Positions 26,150 to 34,393 of a stretch of 64,000 nucleotides of DNA are shown here, piece after piece (position 1 is the first letter of the stretch; the number at the start of each line of letters is the position of its first letter). The position numbers were made by a program, and so were the translations under genes. The notes beneath the pieces are model-generated. The model was not told the origin of the DNA, made no database searches, and saw nothing but the letters and a program-made list of their open reading frames with translations. The DNA is taken from assembly GCA_016719165.1 (NCBI GenBank), contig JADKAJ010000008.1, positions 1 through 64,000 on the forward strand. Reading direction: 5' to 3'. This DNA is from Chitinophagaceae bacterium (GTDB taxonomy: Bacteria > Bacteroidota > Bacteroidia > Chitinophagales > Chitinophagaceae).

Positions 26150-27474
26150 ACATTTTTGTTTTTTAAGGAGGCCGCATAGAAAAGCATCATCAGGCCTGCA
26201 ATAAAGAAGATCATCAGGGCTAATACAGAACTTCTTTGGGACCCGGTCAGTTCATTGATAAAACCAAAACTGAAAATCCCGATTACGGCGGCCACTTTTT
26301 CCGTTACATCATAAAAACTAAAGAAAGAAGCGGTGTCTTTTGTTTCAGGCATCAGTTTGGAATAGGTAGAGCGGCTGAGTGATTGGGTGCCTCCCATCAC
26401 AAAACCAACCGCTACGGCCAGCCCATAAAATTCATAGATCCCCCCGACAGGAAGATTGTATCCCACTACACATAAAAAGGACCAGAAGGCTACCAGGATC
26501 ATCAGTGTTTTCAGGTTGCCGATTTTTGAAGATAGCCACGAGATGCTGAACGCCCCGGGAATAGCGATCAACTGAATGATCAGTATAGCAATTATAAGAT
26601 TTGTCGTAGGAATCTCCAATTCACTTTTGCCATACAAGGCAGCAACCAGCATAACTGTTTGCACTCCCATGTTATAAAAGAAAAAAGCACCGAGAAAACG
26701 TTTTAATGGAGGAAGATGTTTTAACTGGGTCCATACTTTTTGCAGTTCATGATATCCTTTTGACAGAACCTTTTTCTTTAAATCGCCACTGCCAGCCGGT
26801 ATTGGTTTCGGTAATCGTCGCAATGAGAATCTCCCGAAACTCCACCACCAGATACCTACCAGCAGGAAACAGACCTGGAACTGGATATTGGAAGTACCAC
26901 TTTCATTTTCATAACCGCCAACCAAACCTGGCATAAAGACAAAAACAAAGCAAATGATCTGTAATAATACACTGCCAACATAACCATATGCAAAACCTTT
27001 GGCGCTGATACGGTCCCGGTCTTCCGGGGCGGCTATTTCCGGTAAAAAGGAATTATAAAAAACCTGGCTCCCCCAGAAGCCTACACAAGCTATGATCATA
27101 GCTGCTATTCCAAGCCATAATGTACTCCTGTCAAAGAAAAACAGCGAAGCACAGGCAAGACTACCCATGGTCATAAAGAAGTTCATGAATCTCTTTTTCG
27201 TTCCTTTATAATCGGCAATGGACGATAATAACGGGGACATAAAAGCCACTATCAGCATGGCAAAGGCCAATGTATAATTATATAGTGCGGTGTTTTCAAA
27301 TTGTCTTCCCAGGAAAGTGACTGTGGTTTTTGAAATCGTTTTATCATCAACTGCGATAGCTTCAAAGTAAGCCGGGAATATAGTAGAAGTAATGACGAGA
27401 TTATAAGCTGAATTGGCCCAGTCGTACATCGCCCAGGCATTCACTACTTTTTTCGGAGCCGTCTGCATATTCAA
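26146..27474 (-). CDS. MFS transporter, UMF1/Atg22-like family
   Basis: 442 residues with about 12 membrane segments. The opening NAWAMYDWANSAYNLVITSTIFPAYF is the typical UMF1 family start, and the loop SSIADYKGTKKRFMNFF is the MFS motif A region. A late GFVMGGTQSLSRSTYSKLMPETKDTASFFSFYDV is also typical. It probably exports or imports a small metabolite across the inner membrane. It is first in a two-gene unit with the MBL hydrolase and follows the terminator of the uppP-side operon. Confidence 0.88.
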   Translation of the reverse strand: MNMQTAPKKVVNAWAMYDWANSAYNLVITSTIFPAYFEAIAVDDKTISKTTVTFLGRQFENTALYNYTLAFAMLIVAFMSPLLSSIADYKGTKKRFMNFFMTMGSLACASLFFFDRSTLWLGIAAMIIACVGFWGSQVFYNSFLPEIAAPEDRDRISAKGFAYGYVGSVLLQIICFVFVFMPGLVGGYENESGTSNIQFQVCFLLVGIWWWSFGRFSLRRLPKPIPAGSGDLKKKVLSKGYHELQKVWTQLKHLPPLKRFLGAFFFYNMGVQTVMLVAALYGKSELEIPTTNLIIAILIIQLIAIPGAFSISWLSSKIGNLKTLMILVAFWSFLCVVGYNLPVGGIYEFYGLAVAVGFVMGGTQSLSRSTYSKLMPETKDTASFFSFYDVTEKVAAVIGIFSFGFINELTGSQRSSVLALMIFFIAGLMMLFYAASLKNKNV

Positions 27475-27510
27475 TGCTTTGAGTAAAAATAGGGATTTAG
27501 TGGTCTTTAT

Positions 27511-27545
27511 AAAAAAAATGCCCGTTTGCTTTGGTAAACGGGCAT
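27511..27545 (-). terminator. Terminator, possibly bidirectional
   Basis: ATGCCCGTTT (27518-27527) pairs with AAACGGGCAT (27536-27545). A runs and T runs flank both sides. On the minus strand it ends the lipoprotein gene at 27569. Confidence 0.85.
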
Positions 27546-27568
27546 TTTTTTAATTGTGACCGGCAGTA

Positions 27569-28297
27569 TCACTCCATTTTATAATTAAATGTTTTGAATG
27601 GTTTGAATAAGTCATCCGTTAACTGAAATATAAGAGGTGCACCATTAAGGGTATTCTCAGAAATTTCGGAAGCCAGAGCCATAAAATTGCTTTCTGGTAA
27701 TGCATCCGCTTTTTCACGGTTGGCCACCATACTCACTACATAATTTCCATTTTCATTTTTACCCACCTGGAAGCTGATGATATTGGCAGGTTGCATTGAT
27801 TTATTGAGAAAGCCGGCCATATCGGTTCCCTGGTCTTCACTAAAGCTATCCTTTATATATACCTCAATATTCCCATTGGATACCTTTTTCCCAAAAACAG
27901 GCTTTTCGAGTTTTTTAAAACTGTAGGTACGGATTGTTTTAAAGTATTTGTCAGACAACAGTACATTGACCGGTGCACCGTTAAAGAGATTTTCAGAAAG
28001 TTCGTTACCGGTAGTATAGAAAAGTTCATCCTCCATTTTATCCATCACTTCCATATTAGAAACCATTTTGAAATTGATAGTGTCACCTTTTTTGGTAAGC
28101 TGGATACTTTTTCGGGCGGTTTCGCCATCTTTTTCTTTCCAGCGGGGTAGAAAATAGTCCAGTGCTTTCTGGGCCTCCTGTTTGGTGATACCATCTTTAT
28201 AATAGACTTCCATAAAGTCCTGTGATACCTTATCTCCGTTTTTGGAACAGGAAAAAAGTATAGTGACCAGCAGCAGTGAAAAGAGGATTTTCTTCAT
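27569..28297 (-). CDS. Lipoprotein of unknown function
   Basis: 242 residues from MKKILFSLLLVTILFSCSKNGDK. The lipobox LFSC puts a lipid-modified cysteine at about 17. The body has two similar halves, each ending with NELSENLFNGAPVNVLLSDKYFKTIRTYSFKK or ISENTLNGAPLIFQLTDDLFKPFKTFNYK, so it is an internal duplication. Anchored in the inner or outer membrane. It sits where truB often follows uppP in this phylum (my recollection of usual order), so it may be a lineage-specific addition. Not recognised further. Confidence 0.75.
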   Translation of the reverse strand: MKKILFSLLLVTILFSCSKNGDKVSQDFMEVYYKDGITKQEAQKALDYFLPRWKEKDGETARKSIQLTKKGDTINFKMVSNMEVMDKMEDELFYTTGNELSENLFNGAPVNVLLSDKYFKTIRTYSFKKLEKPVFGKKVSNGNIEVYIKDSFSEDQGTDMAGFLNKSMQPANIISFQVGKNENGNYVVSMVANREKADALPESNFMALASEISENTLNGAPLIFQLTDDLFKPFKTFNYKME

Positions 28298-28364
28298 ATC
28301 TGTAGTTTTATTTTGACATAGGTAAGCAAAACTTAACTGCCGCATATAACCTTTTCAGGTGATT

Positions 28365-29165
28365 TTATCCCTTCAGGTACCCGGTAGCCAGCATGATGAG
28401 GAGGATAACGCCCCCGATAATACGATAGTAGCCAAATAACTTAAAACCGTGTTTTTGCAAAAAGCCAATAAAAAATTTGATGGCCAGCATTGCCACAACG
28501 AAAGCTACAATATTTCCGATGGCGAATAATTTTATGTTCTCAGTAGTGATGGTCTCATAGCCTTTCAGCAATTTATAACCGGTGGCAGCGGCCATGGTAG
28601 GCACAGCCAGAAAAAAAGAAAACTCGGCAGCCAGTTTACGGGTCAGGTGTTGTTGCATACCACCAATAATACTGGCAGCACTCCGGCTTACCCCCGGAAT
28701 CATGGCTACACATTGCCACAGCCCAATCATAAATGCCTTTTGAAAACTAATTTGTTCTTCTGTTTCTATAGGATGATGCTTGAACACATTGTCAATGAAA
28801 AGCAGGATTATGCCTCCTGCAATCATAGTAATCGCTACGGTTAAGGAGCTTTCCAGCAAATCGTCTATTTTATCGGAGAAAATGAATCCCAGGATCAACG
28901 CAGGGATAACAGCTACCAGTAATTTAAGGTAAAATTGCCATCCTTTTTTTCCGGAACTAAGGGGTGTCATAAATTTCTTCCAGTACAATACCACTACAGC
29001 CATGATGGCACCAAATTGAATACCAACCGTAAAGAGTTTTGTAAAGTCATCATGCGGAATACCTAGCAATTTTTCTGCAATGATCATATGCCCGGTTGAA
29101 GAGATGGGCAAAAATTCAGTAAGGCCTTCTACAATGGCAATGATGACCGCTTCTGCAACACTCAT
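28365..29165 (-). CDS. uppP: Undecaprenyl-diphosphatase UppP (BacA)
   Basis: 266 residues with about eight membrane segments. The two family motifs are present: EGLTEFLPISSTGHMIIAE with the catalytic Glu and Ser-rich loop, and PGVSRSAASIIGG with the conserved Arg/Ser. The enzyme removes a phosphate from undecaprenyl diphosphate so that the carrier lipid can be reused for peptidoglycan and other envelope polymers, and it confers bacitracin tolerance. It follows DUF3098 and ftsX on the same strand, the usual order in Bacteroidota. Confidence 0.96.
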   Translation of the reverse strand: MSVAEAVIIAIVEGLTEFLPISSTGHMIIAEKLLGIPHDDFTKLFTVGIQFGAIMAVVVLYWKKFMTPLSSGKKGWQFYLKLLVAVIPALILGFIFSDKIDDLLESSLTVAITMIAGGIILLFIDNVFKHHPIETEEQISFQKAFMIGLWQCVAMIPGVSRSAASIIGGMQQHLTRKLAAEFSFFLAVPTMAAATGYKLLKGYETITTENIKLFAIGNIVAFVVAMLAIKFFIGFLQKHGFKLFGYYRIIGGVILLIMLATGYLKG

Positions 29166-29281
29166 GGGGTAAGTTGGTTAAGGTATAAATAATAGTTATA
29201 AAGATAGGAGATTGAATAACGCTCCGAAAATGAAAAGGCGATGGTTTCCCATCGCCTGAAATTATTTAAACTGTTTGTTAA

Positions 29282-29527
29282 TTAGGCAGTTTTAGATTTT
29301 TTGAAAATGGCAAATATTTCAACCACCAGTCCGGCCAGTATCAATATCGGGGCAACTGTGATGCGGGTAGTGCTGTAAACAGCTTCTTTATTAAAAACAG
29401 TCGGGTCCGTGTTGCTTTTACCTCCTGACATCAGGAACATGCCAATAGCGATCAGTACCAATCCTGCGAGCATCCATATATAGTTATCCTTGCTGAACAT
29501 TGCAGGCGTTGTTTTCGGTTCACTCAT
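29282..29527 (-). CDS. DUF3098 family small membrane protein
   Basis: 81 residues from MSEPKTTPAMFSKDNYIWML. Two membrane segments (YIWMLAGLVLIAIGMFLMSGG and ITVAPILILAGLVVEIFAIF) flank a short loop with VFNKEAVYSTTR. The length and pattern fit DUF3098, found between ftsX and uppP in Bacteroidota. The upstream in-frame start at 29584 gives a poor N-terminus and is not used. Presumably linked to cell division or wall synthesis, by context only. Confidence 0.88.
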   Translation of the reverse strand: MSEPKTTPAMFSKDNYIWMLAGLVLIAIGMFLMSGGKSNTDPTVFNKEAVYSTTRITVAPILILAGLVVEIFAIFKKSKTA

Positions 29528-29660
29528 TTCATACAAATTTTTGGTCGTGCAATATAAGTAAAAGTCGGGAAGACGGTTAGGCAAAAAGTTTGAAAAATAA
29601 GCAAACGGGTTGTCAATTTTTTCTGTCCGGATTTATCTATCAGACTTGCTGCACCCCTGG

Positions 29661-30533
29661 TTAATAAAGGTCATCCAGTCTCATTTTCAGGTATTTTACC
29701 ACGCTGCGGTGGGTACTGAAAAGGGTAATCACAATTCCTAAAACTATCAGGATAAAGAACAATAATAGTAACAGGCCCGAGTCATGAATTGTTTTCAGCC
29801 AGTCAACTGAGCCCTCTGCAATCAGAATTACAAGATAAAGCAAAGCGGAAGCAATGAGTCCGCTGATAGCCCCGTTGATAATAGCCCGGACATTCAGGGG
29901 TTTGGCGATAAACCAGCGGGTAGCCCCCACCATTTGCATGGTTTTAATAAGGAACCGGTTGCTGAACATAGCCAGGCGGATGGTATTGTCAATTAAGAAA
30001 ATAACTACTATTGATATAATTACAACCAGAACAAGCAACCAGATACTTACCACCCGTATGTTTTTATTCAGCTTGCCTACCAATGCTTCGGGATATTTGA
30101 CATCGCTGACGTAAGTCTGTGCTTCCAGATCTGCCTTTATACTGGTCAGTGTATCCAGGTTTACATATTGATTTTTAATTCTGAAATAAATTGCATTGGG
30201 CAGGGGGTTTTCATCCAGCACTTTACTCCAGTCTTCACTTTCCTCCTGCATGTATATTTTCTTTCCTTCTTCTTTTGAAACGTACTGGATTGACTTTACA
30301 TAGGGCTTGGCGGAGATATAATTCATCAGCGCCACACTGTCTTTGGGATTCAGGTCACCACGGAGATAGGCCCTTACTTCCACATTCTCTTTAAAGTAAT
30401 CGCCCAGTTTATTGGCATTGATCACCAGCCAGCCGATGATACCCAGCAGAAATAAAACAAGGGTAACGCCGAGAATGGACATGAAGTAAGAAGGTTTTCC
30501 ACGTTTAATAGAAGCTTTGCCTGATTGGGACAT
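29661..30533 (-). CDS. ftsX: Cell division permease FtsX
   Basis: 290 residues with four membrane segments: SILGVTLVLFLLGIIGWLVI, then IWLLVLVVIISIVVIFLIDNTIRLAMF, then AIISGLIASALLYLVIL and LLLLFFILIVLGIVITLF. The large loop between segments one and two (VEVRAYLRGDLNPKDSVALMNYISAKPYVKSIQYVSKEEG) is the extracellular FtsX domain that activates wall hydrolases. The motif RFLIKTMQMVGATRWFI is also FtsX-type. It pairs with FtsE, which is not in this window. It opens the operon ftsX - DUF3098 - uppP - lipoprotein. Confidence 0.95.
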   Translation of the reverse strand: MSQSGKASIKRGKPSYFMSILGVTLVLFLLGIIGWLVINANKLGDYFKENVEVRAYLRGDLNPKDSVALMNYISAKPYVKSIQYVSKEEGKKIYMQEESEDWSKVLDENPLPNAIYFRIKNQYVNLDTLTSIKADLEAQTYVSDVKYPEALVGKLNKNIRVVSIWLLVLVVIISIVVIFLIDNTIRLAMFSNRFLIKTMQMVGATRWFIAKPLNVRAIINGAISGLIASALLYLVILIAEGSVDWLKTIHDSGLLLLLFFILIVLGIVITLFSTHRSVVKYLKMRLDDLY

Positions 30534-30565
30534 GAGATTGTTTTTTCAGATTAATGGATTGCACG

Positions 30566-30573
30566 CAAAAATA
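30566..30573 (-). promoter_or_regulatory. Putative -7 box (TATTTTTG) of ftsX
   Basis: CAAAAATA on the plus strand reads TATTTTTG on the minus strand, an exact TAnnTTTG match, 32 bases before the ftsX start. Confidence 0.5.
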
Positions 30574-30722
30574 GCAGTTTAGGGCTACAATCAGTATTTT
30601 TGCTGCCCATTTAAACGATTGCCCCCGGCTCATATTGCCATATGTGGTGAAAGATATTTGTTAAAGAATTATAATTATCAGCCCGATCATTTAAAAAAGG
30701 ATTAAGTACCGGTATAACTATT

Positions 30723-33629
30723 ATGGAATACGATTTCAGAAGAATTGAAAAAAACTGGCAAAGCAAATGGAAAGAATCCAAAGCTTACAAAGTATTTAAT
30801 CCTGAGCATGGCAAAGGGTTGAACAAGCCTAAGTATTATGTGCTGGATATGTTTCCCTATCCAAGCGGGGCGGGTCTGCATGTAGGGCACCCGTTAGGAT
30901 ATATCGCATCTGATATCTTCAGCCGTTATAAAAGATTGAAAGGATTTAATGTACTCCACCCGATGGGTTTTGATAGCTTCGGTTTACCTGCGGAGCAATA
31001 TGCACTGGACACTGGTCAGCACCCTGCGGTAACTACCAAAAAGAATATTGAAACCTTCAAGGCACAGTTGGATAATATCGGTTTCTGCTATGACTGGGAA
31101 AGAGAAGTGCAGACCAGCGATCCGGCCTATTATAAATGGACGCAATGGATATTTCTGCAACTCTTCAACTCATTTTACAACCGTCAGGCGCAGAAAGCAG
31201 AAAACATAACACAGCTTATAAAATTATTTGAAGAGCATGGTTCTAATGCTCCAGGCGTTGCGCCTTCCGCCTTCAGCTTTACACCGGAGGAATGGAAAAC
31301 CCTTGATGAAAAAACGCAGCAGGATATTTTAATGAACTACCGCCTTGCTTTTTGCGGCTATGGCGAAGTGAACTGGTGCGAAGCTTTGGGAACCGTACTG
31401 GCCAATGACGAAGTGGTGAACGGGGTAAGTGAAAGAGGCGGTCACCCGGTGGTGAAAAAGAAATTACGGCAATGGTACCTGCGGATCACTGAATATGCAG
31501 ATCGTCTGCTCGAAGGATTGGAAAAGATCGAGTTCAGTGAAGCCATGAAAGAAATGCAGACCAACTGGATAGGTAAATCTTCTGGAGCCGAAATTGATTT
31601 TGACATTAAAGGACATGAACAGAAATTGAGAGTGTATACCACCAGGCCCGATACCATTTTTGGTGTTGACTTCATGGTCATCGCTCCGGAACTGGACCTT
31701 GTAAATGAAATAAAATCTGCAGTACAAACAGCAGCAGTAGATGAATACCTGGATTATGTAAAAAGCCGCAGTGAAAGGGAGAGAATGGCAGAAAAAAAGA
31801 TCAGCGGTGTATTTACCGGTGCTTATGCCATTAATCCATTCGATGGCAGGGAAATTCCCATTTGGATATCTGAATATGTATTGGCTGGTTATGGTACCGG
31901 TGCAATCATGGCCGTTCCCTGCGGGGATGAACGGGATCACAAGTTTGCCCGGCATTTCAATATTCCCATTACTAATATTATCGGTTCATTTTACGACGGC
32001 GAAGAAGCCAACCCTACCAAGGAAGCAGTTTTGGAGAACTCCGGTTTCCTGAACGGGCTGGTGATGAAAGATGCTATGGAAGTGGCGATCAAAGCCATCG
32101 AAGAAAAAGGAATAGGTACGAGAAAGGTGAATTTCAAAATGCGGGATGCGGCTTTCAGCCGGCAGCGTTATTGGGGTGAGCCATTTCCGATAGTTTGGAA
32201 AAATGGTATTGCTTATCCACTGGATGAAAAGGAACTGCCATTAGAGTTGCCGCATGTGGACAGCTATAAACCTGGTCCGGATGGAGAAGGACCACTGGCT
32301 AATATTCCGGAATGGGTAGAAAGGGAACTGGAGACGAACACTATGCCTGGTTATGCCGGTTCATCCTGGTATTTTCTCCGCTATATGGATCCGCATAATG
32401 ATAAAGAATTTTGCGACAGGAAGGCTTCTGATTACTGGAACCAGGTGGATCTTTATATCGGCGGTACCGAACATGCTGTTGGACATTTATTATACAGCCG
32501 CATGTGGACTAAAGTATTGTACGATCTCGGCCATATTGGTTTTGATGAGCCGTATAAGAAATTGGTGAACCAGGGGATGATACAGGGAAGTTCGAGGTTT
32601 GTTTATAGGGTTGCTGGTTATCAAATAAGTGGAAGTGAAGCTGAAGTTAATTTGGGAAGTAAAAAACCTGTCTATATATCTTATAATATTTATAATGAGT
32701 TTAGAGGATTAGATCCTAAAAGTGATAGAGCAGTTGAGATTTCAAGTTTAATTTTAAAACATATTTATGGTAAAGAAGTTAATGAGAGAGATGTTATTTT
32801 CAAGATAATTCAGCATCATGTTGATGTCTATTTGGTGGATGGATTTGTACTAGATAAAGTAGCCTTTAAAAAATGGAGAGAAGAATATGCTGAAGCAGAT
32901 TTTATTTTAGATGGAGATGATTATATCTGCGGTGCCGAAGTAGAGAAAATGTCCAAATCAAAATACAATACCGTTAACCCAGATGATTTGGTAATGAAAT
33001 ACGGCGCCGATACTTTCCGTATGTATGAAATGTTCCTGGGTCCGGTTGAGATGAGCAAGCCATGGGATACAAAAGGTATTGAAGGAGTGCACCGCTTTCT
33101 GAAAAAATTCTGGCGCTTATTTGCAGAGGAGACAAAGGGATTGATCGTTACCAACGATGAACCTACTGCAGAAGAAATGAAAGTATTGCACAAAACCATT
33201 AAGAAGATAGAAGAAGATACCGAACGGTTCAGTTTTAATACTGCAGTAAGCGGTTTTATGATCGCCACCAATGAACTCACCGATCTGAAATGTCATAAAC
33301 GTTCTGTGCTCGAACCGATATTGATCCTGCTTACTCCCTATGCTCCGCATATAGCAGCTGAATTGTGGAATTTGCTGGGTCATAGCGACAGTATACTGGA
33401 TGCAGCTTATCCCAAATTCGAAGCTAAATATGTAGCAGAAACAAGTAAGGAGTACCCCATTTCAATAAATGGTAAGTTGCGTACCACGATGAATATTGCA
33501 TTGGATGCAGCACAGCCTGAAGTAGAGAAAATGGTATTGGAAAATGAAGTGGTGCAAAAATGGCTGGAAGGCAGACCACCGAAGAAGATCATTTTTGTGA
33601 AGGGCAAGATGGTGAATGTGGTGGTATAA
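30723..33629 (+). CDS. leuS: Leucyl-tRNA synthetase with AT-rich patch
   Basis: 968 residues. Class I motifs are HVGH at 53-56 and KMSKS at 742-746. The editing domain contains TTRPDTIFGVDF, GTGAIMAVPCGDERDHKFA. The C-terminal tRNA-binding domain ends VKGKMVNVVV. It charges tRNA-Leu in the cytoplasm. Codons 623-736 (about 32590-32930) are about 30% G+C by my count, against about 43-45% just before. They form the leucine-specific insertion before KMSKS and contain extra sequence such as NEFRGLDPKSDRAVEISSLI and KEVNERDVIFKIIQHHVDV. The reading frame stays open throughout. This is a mosaic gene rather than a damaged one. Confidence 0.95.
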   Translation: MEYDFRRIEKNWQSKWKESKAYKVFNPEHGKGLNKPKYYVLDMFPYPSGAGLHVGHPLGYIASDIFSRYKRLKGFNVLHPMGFDSFGLPAEQYALDTGQHPAVTTKKNIETFKAQLDNIGFCYDWEREVQTSDPAYYKWTQWIFLQLFNSFYNRQAQKAENITQLIKLFEEHGSNAPGVAPSAFSFTPEEWKTLDEKTQQDILMNYRLAFCGYGEVNWCEALGTVLANDEVVNGVSERGGHPVVKKKLRQWYLRITEYADRLLEGLEKIEFSEAMKEMQTNWIGKSSGAEIDFDIKGHEQKLRVYTTRPDTIFGVDFMVIAPELDLVNEIKSAVQTAAVDEYLDYVKSRSERERMAEKKISGVFTGAYAINPFDGREIPIWISEYVLAGYGTGAIMAVPCGDERDHKFARHFNIPITNIIGSFYDGEEANPTKEAVLENSGFLNGLVMKDAMEVAIKAIEEKGIGTRKVNFKMRDAAFSRQRYWGEPFPIVWKNGIAYPLDEKELPLELPHVDSYKPGPDGEGPLANIPEWVERELETNTMPGYAGSSWYFLRYMDPHNDKEFCDRKASDYWNQVDLYIGGTEHAVGHLLYSRMWTKVLYDLGHIGFDEPYKKLVNQGMIQGSSRFVYRVAGYQISGSEAEVNLGSKKPVYISYNIYNEFRGLDPKSDRAVEISSLILKHIYGKEVNERDVIFKIIQHHVDVYLVDGFVLDKVAFKKWREEYAEADFILDGDDYICGAEVEKMSKSKYNTVNPDDLVMKYGADTFRMYEMFLGPVEMSKPWDTKGIEGVHRFLKKFWRLFAEETKGLIVTNDEPTAEEMKVLHKTIKKIEEDTERFSFNTAVSGFMIATNELTDLKCHKRSVLEPILILLTPYAPHIAAELWNLLGHSDSILDAAYPKFEAKYVAETSKEYPISINGKLRTTMNIALDAAQPEVEKMVLENEVVQKWLEGRPPKKIIFVKGKMVNVVV

Positions 33630-33645
33630 TTCAACAAAGTGAAAT

Positions 33646-33775
33646 GAGGCTGTCTCAAATGCAAACAAATTTGTCACATTGAGTTTATCGAAATGCGTAC
33701 AAATTTGTTTACCAATCAGTGTCATATTTCGGCTATGCTCAATATGACACTGATTGGGGCTTTTGAGACAGCCTC
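33646..33775. repeat. 130-bp nested inverted repeat (REP/MITE-like)
   Basis: Outer arms GAGGCTGTCTCAAA (33646-33659) and TTTGAGACAGCCTC (33762-33775) are perfect complements. Inner arms CCAATCAGTGTCATA (33712-33726) and TATGACACTGATTGG (33743-33757) are also perfect. Between them lie two copies of ACAAATTTGT and a CATTGAG...CGAAATG motif. It follows leuS by 16 bases and a long T run follows, so it may also terminate leuS. It looks like a mobile or REP-type element. Confidence 0.75.
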
Positions 33776-33836
33776 TTTTTTTTATTTTATCAAACAATTA
33801 CATCTTCATACCCGTTTTATACCTAACAATCTGTCT

Positions 33837-34337
33837 ATGGCATTTCCCTCTATCGGTTTGATCAGTGCATTGCGTGAAACAGCAACCCGCTTACGCAATG
33901 GTGCCCATTATGCCTGGGGGCATCATGGAGCCTGTAATTGTGGTAACCTTCTGCAAGTATTAACACCCTTGTCTGAAAAGGAAATCCTGAGTTATGCGCA
34001 TACTGGTGCCGGCGAATGGACAGAACTGACTGAAGAATATTGCTCTTCGAGTAATGCACCCGTTAACCTGGTATTATCGAAACTGGAACAGGCCGGCCTT
34101 ACACCCACCGATATTCACCATATAGAGTTCCTTACGGACAAGGCTGTACTTAATTTTTTACCCGGCGGTTTTCGCTGGCTGAAAAGAAATGTACGGGAAG
34201 ATGTGATCCTTTATTTTGAAGCTTTTGCCAACCTGCTGGAAGAAAAATTAATTCAATCTGTTGATATCCGGATAGAAGATATTATGGCAACTTCTCTAAT
34301 CGGGGAAAAGCAAGTGGCATTGGAAAGTGCAGTATAG
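33837..34337 (+). CDS. Uncharacterised conserved-looking cytoplasmic protein
   Basis: 166 residues from MAFPSIGLISALRETATRLR; the longer in-frame form starting at 33693 runs into the repeat element and is rejected. No signal or membrane segment. The motif YAWGHHGACNCGNLLQ near residue 26 holds two His and two Cys in close spacing, suggestive of metal binding. A C-terminal half (FLTDKAVLNFLPGGFRWLKRNVREDVILYFEAFANLLEEKL) is helical. I recognise no family. Single-gene unit ending in a terminator. Confidence 0.7.
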   Translation: MAFPSIGLISALRETATRLRNGAHYAWGHHGACNCGNLLQVLTPLSEKEILSYAHTGAGEWTELTEEYCSSSNAPVNLVLSKLEQAGLTPTDIHHIEFLTDKAVLNFLPGGFRWLKRNVREDVILYFEAFANLLEEKLIQSVDIRIEDIMATSLIGEKQVALESAV

Positions 34338-34364
34338 GCAGCGTGGTAACTTTCTTTTCCTGAC

Positions 34365-34392
34365 AACCGGTGAAGAACTCACCGGTTTTTTT
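34365..34392 (+). terminator. Rho-independent terminator
   Basis: AACCGGTGA pairs with TCACCGGTT, followed by a T run. It ends the 166-residue gene and lies next to the stop of the convergent gene. Confidence 0.85.
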
Positions 34393-34393
34393 A

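Noticed and set aside
32590..32930. AT-rich leuS patch as an intein or inserted gene
   Set aside because: No splice-junction residues (Cys/Ser at start, HN at end), no endonuclease motif, and the sequence continues the LeuRS insertion domain.
33693..33836. Longer N-terminal form of the 166-residue protein
   Set aside because: It would read through the inverted repeat element and gives an N-terminus unlike a real protein.
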